Source: JBQTHI01 sp052390035
Lineage (GTDB): Bacteria; Actinomycetota; Acidimicrobiia; Spongiisociales; ZC4RG35
NCBI GenBank assembly: GCA_052390035.1
Contig: JBQTHI010000149.1
Location: 1-10,407 of the forward strand
Length of the DNA stretch: 10,407 nucleotides
Direction: 5' to 3'
Part shown: positions 1-5,779 of the stretch, one piece after another
Position numbering within the stretch: the first letter of the stretch is position 1
Layout of the letters: every line of letters starts with the position of its first letter
The notes under the pieces: model-generated
The model's input: only the letters and a program-made list of their open reading frames with translations
What the model was told of the DNA's origin: nothing
The model's database searches: none
Translations under genes and position numbers: made by a program

Positions 1-140
1 GCGCGCCGGTCAAGGGTGAGCAGGTTGCCATGGTGGTCGGCGACGATGCGCCCGATGAACGCGTCGTAAGTGGACCCACCTGCGATGTTCGCTGCGCTAC
101 ATATGTCGATGATTTCGTTCACGAGTAACGAAGTCGACAT
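1..140 (-). pseudogene. VapC-like PIN-domain toxin, C-terminal fragment (N-terminus missing, runs off window)
   Basis: On the minus strand an open frame from an ATG at 140 runs off the left edge (46 complete codons). Its residues resemble the last third of VapC-type PIN-domain ribonucleases: AGGSTYDAFIG, where the Asp corresponds to a conserved acidic metal ligand of the family, followed by HHGNLLTLDRRA, which carries the late conserved Asp. The first ~85 residues of a normal ~130-residue VapC, including the first catalytic Asp, are absent, and the sequence upstream is instead the end of an antitoxin-like reading frame. The ATG at 140 is probably fortuitous, since it lies inside what should be mid-protein. 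Family membership is recognised from motifs only. The copy is most likely inactive, either a natural deletion remnant or a joint formed at the contig edge. Confidence 0.6.
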
Positions 141-212
141 CCAGTGGAGCGGGCGAAAGTTCGATCACTCCATCTCGTTCCACGATTTCGAGTTCCTCGC
201 CGCCGGGGGATC
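97..212 (-). pseudogene. AbrB/VapB-type antitoxin fragment (no start, truncated end)
   Basis: On the minus strand a frame ending at a TAG (97-99) contains GGEELEIVERDGVIELSPAP, which matches the second half of the swapped-hairpin AbrB/SpoVT DNA-binding domain found in VapB/MazE antitoxins (pattern PGxELEVxxRDGxIEIxP). No start codon or first half of the domain is present. After SPAP the frame soon runs across the fragment of the PIN toxin in a different frame and stops. Antitoxin followed by PIN toxin on the same strand is the normal vapBC order, so the two pieces look like one locus that lost its promoter, the antitoxin N-terminus and the toxin N-terminus. The left limit of the domain is approximate. 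Confidence 0.5.
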
Positions 213-242
213 GCGCTGGTTTGGATGACCCTGCGAGTGGAG

Positions 243-887
243 CTAGCTTGCCCGCCGATCTGAACGAAGGCGGGGCGAAGACTCCGGCAACCCGCCCTTG
301 GCGGCGATGGCCAGAAAGGCCTCTACTACCTGCGGATCGAATTGGCTGCCAGCGTTGGCGGTGATCTCCGAGATGGCGAAGTCGACGGAGAGGGCGGGCT
401 GGTAAGAACGATGGTTGGTGATCGCGTCGAAGGCGTCGGCGACCAGGACAACGCGTGACAACACCGGAATACCATCGCCGGCGAGCCCGAGTGGATATCC
501 CGTCCCGTCGTACCTCTCATGGTGATAAAGGATCGCTTCGGAAACCCGGTGGTCGAAACGTTCGGCGATCATGGCGTATCCGAGTTCCGGATGAAGGCGA
601 ATGTGGTCTCGCTCCGCATCGTCCAGCGGGCCAGGTTTGGCCAGTACCGCCGGATCGATGTGGACCTTGCCGACATCATGCAGCACCCCGACAAGCGAAA
701 GGCGGTCGACGTCATCGGCGGCCAGCCCCATGGTCTTCCCGAGGGCGGCGGCAAGGTCGGCAACCCGGTGGACGTGACCGTACAGGTCTTCAACGGTCTC
801 TTGCATCGCCAGCATCAGGAAGTCGTCCAAGGTGGTGATCCGCCGGTCGGGTGGCATAGGATCGACGAATTTGGCGGCGAATAACAT
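243..887 (-). CDS. HD-GYP domain phosphohydrolase (putative cyclic-di-GMP phosphodiesterase)
   Basis: This 214-residue protein is almost entirely one HD-GYP domain. Members with full motifs hydrolyse cyclic di-GMP using a two- or three-metal centre. Visible ligands and motifs are H38/H40 before the domain core, LHDVGK with the HD pair at 70-71, LHPELG (His99), HHERYDGTGYP with the HH pair at 122-123 and GYP at 130-132, VADAFDAIT with Asp151, and the closing QFDP at 182-185. All expected motifs appear intact. There is no transmembrane segment, receiver or GAF domain, so it is a stand-alone cytosolic enzyme. The start is uncertain: ATG at 887 is used here and an in-frame ATG at 857 is possible; neither has a clear Shine-Dalgarno. 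An in-frame TAA at 900-902 excludes longer forms. It lies 32 bp downstream of the crotonase stop on the same strand, so it may be the last gene of that operon. Confidence 0.9.
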   Translation of the reverse strand: MLFAAKFVDPMPPDRRITTLDDFLMLAMQETVEDLYGHVHRVADLAAALGKTMGLAADDVDRLSLVGVLHDVGKVHIDPAVLAKPGPLDDAERDHIRLHPELGYAMIAERFDHRVSEAILYHHERYDGTGYPLGLAGDGIPVLSRVVLVADAFDAITNHRSYQPALSVDFAISEITANAGSQFDPQVVEAFLAIAAKGGLPESSPRLRSDRRAS

Positions 888-919
888 GGGTCTAGCGGAT
901 TAACCCCCGATGGAGCTAG
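888..919. other. Short intergenic gap between crotonase and HD-GYP genes with a GCTAGT element
   Basis: The 32 bases between the crotonase stop and the HD-GYP start contain two CTAG tetramers (892-895 and 916-919). The second belongs to AGCTAGTC (914-921), an 8-mer that also forms half of the palindrome in the divergent promoter at 3270-3281. No Shine-Dalgarno, obvious promoter or strong hairpin was seen. The gap is short enough for co-transcription. Confidence 0.35.
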
Positions 920-1714
920 TCATCCACCGCCTTGGCGGGCCAGCTTGTCGACGTAGGAGGCCACCGCCCGGCGGTGGTCTTCGGTGTGATGGGACACCGC
1001 CTGGAGCGCTGCCGAATATTCGAGAAACCCGTCTAAGTCCATATGCCGTGCCTGCCTGAGCAACCGTTTGGCGAGGCGAACCGAATGGGCAGGTTTGGCG
1101 GCGATTTCGGCGGCCAATCGGCGGGTGCGGTCCAGAAGGTCCGCGGTCACCTCTATCAGGATCCCGAGGGCGACGGCCTCGTCGGCCTCGACTACCCTGG
1201 CGGTGAACGACAGTTCCGCCGCCCGCTGCCAGCCGACCACCCGAGGGAGCAGCCAGGCTCCACCGTCACCAGGAATGATCCCGAGGTCGACGAAGGTGTG
1301 AGCAAAGCGCGCCTGTGGGGAACCCAAGCGCAAGTCGGAGGCGAGCACCAGGTCGAAACCGGCCCCGATCGCCGGACCGTTCACGGCCGCGATCGTGACG
1401 AGATCGGTGGCCAACATCGCCCGGGTGAGACGTTGAATGGTGTTCCTGTACCCCTCGGTGATCTGCTCGGGCGTCCCGGCGAACATGCCACGACGTTCCG
1501 CCATATCTTTAACGTTGCCGCCCGCCGAGAAGGCCGTTCCTTCACCGGTGATCACCAGGACGCCGACATCGGGCGAAGTGTCGGCCTCGACGATGGCTCC
1601 GATCACCTCCTCGAGCATGTCCTCGCCGGTGATGGCATTGCGTATCTCGGGGCGAGCGAGGGTCAAGGTGGCGACCCGGCCCTCGATTCCGAACCGGACG
1701 TGAGAACGGCTCAC
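920..1714 (-). CDS. Enoyl-CoA hydratase/isomerase (crotonase) family protein
   Basis: This 264-residue protein has the length and fold signature of the crotonase superfamily, which acts on acyl-CoA thioesters. Oxyanion-hole elements are visible as FSAGGNVKDM (62-71) and VNGPAIGAGFD (111-121), followed by SDLRLG and GIIPGDGGAWLLP (145-157). The two glutamates used by classical enoyl-CoA hydratases align with Asp121 and Phe141, so a standard hydratase reaction is doubtful. Asp150 in the PGDGG loop may act instead, as acidic residues there do in some isomerase-type members. The GTG start at 1714 was chosen because it overlaps the BtpA stop as GTGA and the protein then begins just before the first beta strand. 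The frame stays open further upstream to 2080, but that part is antisense-free shadow of btpA, not crotonase sequence. The 4-bp overlap suggests coupled translation with the BtpA gene. The substrate is unknown. Confidence 0.9.
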   Translation of the reverse strand: MSRSHVRFGIEGRVATLTLARPEIRNAITGEDMLEEVIGAIVEADTSPDVGVLVITGEGTAFSAGGNVKDMAERRGMFAGTPEQITEGYRNTIQRLTRAMLATDLVTIAAVNGPAIGAGFDLVLASDLRLGSPQARFAHTFVDLGIIPGDGGAWLLPRVVGWQRAAELSFTARVVEADEAVALGILIEVTADLLDRTRRLAAEIAAKPAHSVRLAKRLLRQARHMDLDGFLEYSAALQAVSHHTEDHRRAVASYVDKLARQGGG

Positions 1715-2496
1715 GTCCAACCAACTCGGGCCGCGGCGGCGACAAAATCGGCGGCCCTCCGGCGGTCGACCGGATTCCCGGCCTTGCCGTCGCTCATGAG
1801 GAAAGAGCCGACGATGGCCCCGTCGGCCAGCATCGCAAGTTGTTCGAGGCTTTCGGGGTTTGCGCCCGAGCCGACCAAAAGCGGCGCCTCGGGGACCGCC
1901 GAGCGCACCCGTTTGAGATCGTCCGGGTCGGGAGCGCCGCCGGTTCCTTCCCCGGAGACTATGAGGGCACCGGCACCGCCCCGTTCCCAAGTGTCGAGGG
2001 CCGCCTGCTCGATGGATAGGCCGGGCGGGGGGGTGGCATGTTTGACGAAGACGTCGGCGAGAATCGTCACGTCGGGGCAAAGGCGGCGGCGTTGTCTGGC
2101 GATGTCGGCCGCTTGGCCGACAATCGGCCCTTGGTCGGTGATCATCATGCCCGACAAGACGTTGACCCGTATAAAGGCCGCGCCGGTGGCGACGGCGATG
2201 GCCAATGCGGCGTTGGCATCGTTGCGAAGCACATTGACGCCGAATGGCAGGGCGACAGACGTTGATATCTCGGCTATCACCCTGGTCATCGAAGCCACCG
2301 TCTCGGCGGGGACCCGATCACCGTAGAACGGGAGATCGCCGAAGTTTTCGATCATCAGGGACGGGAATCCTGCCTGTTTGAGTGTTAGGGCATCCTCCCG
2401 GGCCCGCTCGATCACACCGTCGAGGTCGCCCCGGTAGCGTGGAGATCCGGGGAGCGGGGGAAGATGGACCATCCCTATCAGGGATGGCGGCCTCAT
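1711..2496 (-). CDS. BtpA/SgcQ family TIM-barrel protein
   Basis: This 261-residue protein has the usual length of the BtpA/SgcQ family. Recognisable family stretches are IGMVHLPPLPGSPRY near the N-terminus (7-21), FGVNVLRNDANAALAIA, the following FIRVNVLSG and TDQG, and the C-terminal LLVGSGANPESL and ADGAIVGSFL, which look like a phosphate-binding TIM-barrel end. BtpA was named from a cyanobacterial protein needed for stable photosystem I. In non-photosynthetic bacteria the role is unproven, and the relative SgcQ sits in sugar-related operons. No photosynthesis gene is nearby, so a photosystem role is not inferred. The ATG at 2496 overlaps the upstream gene's stop as ATGA, and its own TGA overlaps the crotonase GTG, so it is the middle gene of a coupled set. 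Confidence 0.9.
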   Translation of the reverse strand: MRPPSLIGMVHLPPLPGSPRYRGDLDGVIERAREDALTLKQAGFPSLMIENFGDLPFYGDRVPAETVASMTRVIAEISTSVALPFGVNVLRNDANAALAIAVATGAAFIRVNVLSGMMITDQGPIVGQAADIARQRRRLCPDVTILADVFVKHATPPPGLSIEQAALDTWERGGAGALIVSGEGTGGAPDPDDLKRVRSAVPEAPLLVGSGANPESLEQLAMLADGAIVGSFLMSDGKAGNPVDRRRAADFVAAAARVGWT

Positions 2497-3227
2497 ATCT
2501 GGGCGTGCACCACTTGCAATGCGGTTTCGGCCACTTCGCCTACGGCCTTCAAGTTCTTGGCATCCTTACGCTTGATGCGGTGAACGGCTAGGCGGGCGAA
2601 CTCACCGGCCGGGCCTTTGACCACCTGGTCCGTGTCGGCTGGACCGAAAACCCACTTGGCGTAACCGGGACCCATCACCTCGACCCGGACCGGGGAGTAG
2701 TCCATGTCGGCCGCCTTGAAGGCGTAGGGCAGGGTTTTCCAGCCGAGAAAACAGACATGGCGGATCCGGGATGTGTCCTCGGTCGGAGCCTTCATGGCGG
2801 CATGGATGTCGAGACCGTGAGCCCAGGTCTCCAGCAGCCTCATACTGGCAAAAGTCATGGCGCTCATGGAACCGGCGATCCACTCCACCCGGTCTTCGCC
2901 TTCCATGCGGGACAATGGCTCAACCACCTTGGCCCGGCCGCCTCGCCACCACTCGATCACATCCTGGTAGCGCATCTTGCGGCCCTTCTTCACCGCCACC
3001 TGGCGGAGGGCGTCCAGATCGGGTGCCGTCCGGTACTCTTCGATGCGTGCGCCTCCGTTCAGGGCATCGGCGGCAAGTTCGGCTGAATCGGCCAGATGGC
3101 TGATCGTGTCTCGGATCGACCACCCCTTCGCCGGGGTCGGCCGCTCCCAGTCTTTTGCTCCGATTCTCTGGAGGAATTGATCGAGAAACTGCTGCTCGGC
3201 CACCAGGTCGGACAGGATCTCACGCAC
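2493..3227 (-). CDS. TIGR03084-type DinB/mycothiol maleylpyruvate isomerase-like metal-binding protein
   Basis: This 244-residue protein resembles the actinobacterial TIGR03084 family, relatives of mycothiol-dependent maleylpyruvate isomerase with a DinB-like four-helix bundle. The N-terminal signature PTPAKGWSIRDTISHLADS (30-48) includes His44. LLETWAHGLDIHAAM (131-145) supplies His137 and a further His142. These three histidines are the likely divalent metal ligands. The C-terminal part from about 175 (PVRVEVMGPG, then GPAGEFARLAVHR) fits the second domain of the family. The reaction is not known; members are assumed to use or handle low-molecular-weight thiols. The start is GTG at 3227. 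The nearby ATG at 3235 is in another frame, and no better in-frame start was found. It is the first gene of the leftward unit, facing the MFS gene across a 95-bp divergent region. Confidence 0.85.
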   Translation of the reverse strand: MREILSDLVAEQQFLDQFLQRIGAKDWERPTPAKGWSIRDTISHLADSAELAADALNGGARIEEYRTAPDLDALRQVAVKKGRKMRYQDVIEWWRGGRAKVVEPLSRMEGEDRVEWIAGSMSAMTFASMRLLETWAHGLDIHAAMKAPTEDTSRIRHVCFLGWKTLPYAFKAADMDYSPVRVEVMGPGYAKWVFGPADTDQVVKGPAGEFARLAVHRIKRKDAKNLKAVGEVAETALQVVHAQI

Positions 3228-3266
3228 GGCGCCATGGTAGTCGCTTCCAGGAAACCCAAATCCTCG

Positions 3267-3284
3267 GGTGACTAGCTAGTCGCC
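3267..3284. promoter_or_regulatory. Palindromic putative operator (CTAGCTAG core)
   Basis: GACTAGCTAGTC at 3270-3281 is a perfect 12-bp palindrome, and GG/CC flanks extend it to 18 bp with one mismatched pair. It sits in the middle of the divergent intergenic region, as a binding site for a dimeric regulator would. CTAG is scarce in this window (nine seen by eye), yet two copies occur here back to back. No regulator gene is present in the window, so the cognate protein is unknown. Confidence 0.45.
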
Positions 3285-3311
3285 GCCGGAGGGTAAGAGC
3301 CCAATCTGAAT

Positions 3312-3317
3312 AAGAGG
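3312..3317 (+). promoter_or_regulatory. Ribosome binding site AAGAGG supporting the TTG start of the MFS gene
   Basis: AAGAGG lies 5 bases before the TTG at 3323. It is the reason for choosing this non-ATG start, which also gives the expected short cytoplasmic N-terminus before the first membrane helix. Confidence 0.6.
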
Positions 3318-3322
3318 CGAGT

Positions 3323-4651
3323 TTGAAACAGCCGTTGGGACCCCAATATGTCAAGCTTTGGACCGCTTCGGTGGTTTCCAACTTCGGTGACGGGGTGGCC
3401 CAGGTCGGCTATCCATGGCTGGCGTCGGCCGTCACCAGGAATCCAGTTCACATCGCCCTGCTGGCCGTTGCGGTCCGGTTGCCCTGGCTCGTCTTCAGCC
3501 TGCCGGCCGGGGTCATCACCGACCGGGTTGATCGACGCCGTCTGGTGGGGTGGATGGATCTCGGCCGCTTTGTCATCACCCTCGGCGTGGCCCTGGTCGT
3601 TCTGAGGAGCCAGGCCGGGCTTGCCCAGGCCGGCCTGACCTTGGCTTCCCAAATCCAAAGCGGCGAGGGCGGTCCGCCAGCCAACGCCGGGTTCGTTCTG
3701 GCCATCCTGTATACCAGTGCCCTGTTGTTGGGGATCGCTGAGGTGCTGCGTGACAATGCGGCCCAGACCTTGATGCCCTCGATCGTCGCCACCGACAACC
3801 TGGAGAAGGCCAATGGCAGGTTGTGGGGGGCCGAGATGGTCATGAACTCTTTCGTCGGGCCCCCTCTCGGTGGCGTGCTGCTGGCCATCGCCTTCGCTCT
3901 GCCCTTCTTCGTCGATGCCGGTTCTTTTGCTGTGGCGGCCGGGCTGGTTTTCCTGATCGCCGGGCAGTTTTCCCCAAAGAGCCACAACGTCGAGGAGCGT
4001 CGTTCGTTCTCCGCCGATCTCAAGGAGGGTGTCGCCTGGTTATGGCGGCATCCACTGTTCCGATCCCTCGGGATGATCCTCGGCATAATCAACGCCGCCG
4101 GGATGATGACCGGGGCAACTTATGTACTGTTCGCACAGGAAATACTCCGGTTGGATGCGGCTCGGTTCGGTGCGCTCATGTCGGCCGGGGCAGCAGGCGG
4201 AGTTGCCGGTTCTCTATTGGCGGCCTGGGTCTCCAAGCGGCTGAGCCAAGGGGGGGCGCTGTTCCTTGTCCTGTTGGGTAGCTCGGCGACGACGGTCATC
4301 ACCGGACTCACCTCATCTGCCCTGATGGTGTGGGCGATGTTCGCCATTGGGTCGTTCCTAGCTGTGGTCTGGAACGTGATCACCGTTTCGTTGCGCCAAA
4401 GCCTCATCCCCGACTTCCTCTTGGGCCGGGTCAACTCGGTCTATCGCTTCTTCGGCTGGGGCATGATGCCCATCGGCGCCCTGATCGGAGGATGGTTGGT
4501 TGCCGCCGCATCTGCCGTCTCCGGCCGTCCGATGGCCCTCCGTCTCCCCTTCCTGGTGGCAGGGGCGGTGCAGTTCCTGCTTTTCTTCTATGCCCTCCCG
4601 CGCCTCAACACTCGGCGAATCGAGGCTGCCAAATCGGCGGCAGCTTCCTGA
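3323..4651 (+). CDS. Major facilitator superfamily transporter (MFS_3/EntS-like exporter)
   Basis: This 442-residue integral membrane protein has the pattern of about twelve hydrophobic segments expected of an MFS permease. The N-terminus has the subfamily signature LWTASVVSNFGDGV (12-25). The loop between helices 2 and 3 carries the MFS motif A variant PAGVITDRVDRRRL (61-74). QTLMPSIVATDNLEKANGRL around 145-165 and the following SFVGPPLGG are typical of the MFS_3 group, which includes the enterobactin exporter EntS and many drug or siderophore exporters. An unusually long, weakly hydrophobic insertion (about 96-125) separates helices 3 and 4. The cargo cannot be deduced. It is monocistronic, divergent from the TIGR03084 gene and convergent with the LOG gene, whose stop is only 21 bp away. 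Confidence 0.9.
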   Translation: MKQPLGPQYVKLWTASVVSNFGDGVAQVGYPWLASAVTRNPVHIALLAVAVRLPWLVFSLPAGVITDRVDRRRLVGWMDLGRFVITLGVALVVLRSQAGLAQAGLTLASQIQSGEGGPPANAGFVLAILYTSALLLGIAEVLRDNAAQTLMPSIVATDNLEKANGRLWGAEMVMNSFVGPPLGGVLLAIAFALPFFVDAGSFAVAAGLVFLIAGQFSPKSHNVEERRSFSADLKEGVAWLWRHPLFRSLGMILGIINAAGMMTGATYVLFAQEILRLDAARFGALMSAGAAGGVAGSLLAAWVSKRLSQGGALFLVLLGSSATTVITGLTSSALMVWAMFAIGSFLAVVWNVITVSLRQSLIPDFLLGRVNSVYRFFGWGMMPIGALIGGWLVAAASAVSGRPMALRLPFLVAGAVQFLLFFYALPRLNTRRIEAAKSAAAS

Positions 4652-4672
4652 CTCCCAGTGCCACCCTTTCGG

Positions 4673-5758
4673 CTACCAGGGTCGTTCGGCCTGCTCCTCC
4701 TGGAAGGGGGCGGGCGGAGCCACCCGATCGGGGGTGGCTACGAGCGAGTTGAGCCGATCGACCAACTCGTGGAGGCGCCCGAAACTGCGCCGGTCAAAGC
4801 TAAGGACCAGCCTGTCACATTCAAGAGCATCGCCATCGGCCACCTCGACGGGAAACGGGTCGGTGACCTCGATCGTCCCGTCGGTGACCAGGTCGGCGAA
4901 CTGGCGGTTGATCTCTTCCAGGGTGGTCGGGTCGGGCGCCTGGTGGATGCGGAGGACGAGGCGACCGTCGACGTATCGTTGCGAGTGGTAGTTCGAGTAG
5001 AAGCCGAGGACATGGTTCAACGCATCGTCAGGGTCGCCGGTCAAGGTGAACAAATCGAGGTCGGAGGGCGAGATGAGCCCCTTTTCCACCAGGACGCTCG
5101 AGCAGAACTCCAGCAGACGTGGCCAATAGCCGGTCCCGGGGGCCTCCATGAGCACGATGGGGTGAAGGTCGCTTTTCCCGGTCTGGATCAAGGTGAAAAG
5201 CTCAAACGTCTCATCGAGAGTTCCGAAGCCTCCCGGGAAGAGGGCAAAGGCGTGGGATTCCTTGATGAAGGTCAACTTTCTCGTGAAGAAGTACTTGAAG
5301 TTGACGTTTCGCGTCGGGTCGATATAGGCGTTCGAGTCGGGCTCGAACGGAAGGCGGATGTTTACCCCGTAGGAGTGGCCCCGGCCGGCGCCTTTGCTCC
5401 CCGCTTCCATGATGCCTGGCCCGGCTCCGGTGATGACCCCCCAACCCTTCCCAGCCATCCGCCGTGCCAGCTGCTCGGCCAGTCGGTAGTTGGGATCGGT
5501 GTCATCGACCCGGGCGCTGCCAAAAATGGTGATCTTGGGCTCCGGGTGTCGAGCAAAGGCGAGGAGTGAGTACCGCATCTCCTTGAGAGCGGTATTGACG
5601 AGCTTCAAATCGCCCCGGCCGGCCCGATCGCGGTGCAGTTTGAGGACGCTCGTCACCATCTCACTGATGAGGTCCTGGTTGTTGGCTCCCCCGGCCGCCT
5701 CCACCAAGTCGCGAACGCGCTGATCCAATTCCGGGTTGCCAAGGTCATAGCCGCGCAC
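4673..5758 (-). CDS. LOG family / TIGR00730 Rossmann-fold protein (lysine-decarboxylase-like annotation)
   Basis: This 361-residue protein contains a LOG-family core from about 75 to 250: TIFGSAR (77-83), ITGAGPGIMEA (109-119) and the hallmark PGGFGTLDE (175-183), which binds nucleotide monophosphate in cytokinin-activating LOG enzymes. LOG proteins release free bases from nucleoside 5'-monophosphates; the old 'lysine decarboxylase' label is a misannotation. The core is preceded by ~70 residues and followed by ~110 residues (DPTTLEEINRQF onward) beyond the ~190-residue plant-type LOG length, so it belongs to the longer bacterial subgroup and substrate specificity is open. The start is GTG at 5758. 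The nearest GGAGG is 14 bases upstream, rather far. The preceding AAA+ gene ends 21 bp upstream in the same frame, pointing to an operon. Confidence 0.88.
   Translation of the reverse strand: MRGYDLGNPELDQRVRDLVEAAGGANNQDLISEMVTSVLKLHRDRAGRGDLKLVNTALKEMRYSLLAFARHPEPKITIFGSARVDDTDPNYRLAEQLARRMAGKGWGVITGAGPGIMEAGSKGAGRGHSYGVNIRLPFEPDSNAYIDPTRNVNFKYFFTRKLTFIKESHAFALFPGGFGTLDETFELFTLIQTGKSDLHPIVLMEAPGTGYWPRLLEFCSSVLVEKGLISPSDLDLFTLTGDPDDALNHVLGFYSNYHSQRYVDGRLVLRIHQAPDPTTLEEINRQFADLVTDGTIEVTDPFPVEVADGDALECDRLVLSFDRRSFGRLHELVDRLNSLVATPDRVAPPAPFQEEQAERPW
4718..4739. terminator. Strong GC-rich hairpin near the 3' end of the LOG gene
   Basis: AGCCACCC (4718-4725) pairs perfectly with GGGTGGCT (4732-4739) around a 6-base loop. 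It lies 67 bp after the MFS stop and inside the last codons of the convergent LOG gene. No T-run follows on either strand, so it could act as a U-less terminator for the rightward MFS transcript or be coding sequence only. Confidence 0.3.
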
Positions 5759-5779
5759 CTGGGAAACCGTAGCCTCCCC

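Larger units (their letters stand above)
3228..3322. promoter_or_regulatory. Divergent promoter region between TIGR03084-type gene and MFS gene
   Basis: These 95 bases separate two divergently read genes and should hold promoters for both. On the minus strand TTACCC/TACCCT (plus 3290-3296) is a weak TAnnnT -10 candidate whose predicted start would fall on the palindrome at 3270-3281. No convincing -35 hexamer was seen for either direction, so exact promoter positions are not claimed. Confidence 0.45.

Noticed and set aside
1715..2080. N-terminal extension of the crotonase frame back to 2080
   Set aside because: This stretch is Arg/Pro-rich out-of-frame BtpA coding sequence; crotonase similarity starts right after the GTG at 1714, which overlaps the BtpA stop.
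1043..2326. Long plus-strand open frame opposite the crotonase and BtpA genes
   Set aside because: The translation has no family resemblance and is low-complexity Arg/Gly/Pro-rich; it is the high-GC antisense shadow of two well-recognised genes.
3059..3259. ATG at 3235 as a start near the TIGR03084-type gene
   Set aside because: It is in a different frame whose translation does not resemble the family; the GTG at 3227 gives the expected N-terminus.
4663..4682. ACCCT/AGGGT inverted repeat between the convergent genes as a terminator
   Set aside because: Only 5 bp of stem with a 10-base loop and no T-run; too weak to call.
4658..5569. Plus-strand 303-codon open frame opposite the LOG gene
   Set aside because: No recognisable domain; antisense shadow of a gene with clear LOG motifs.
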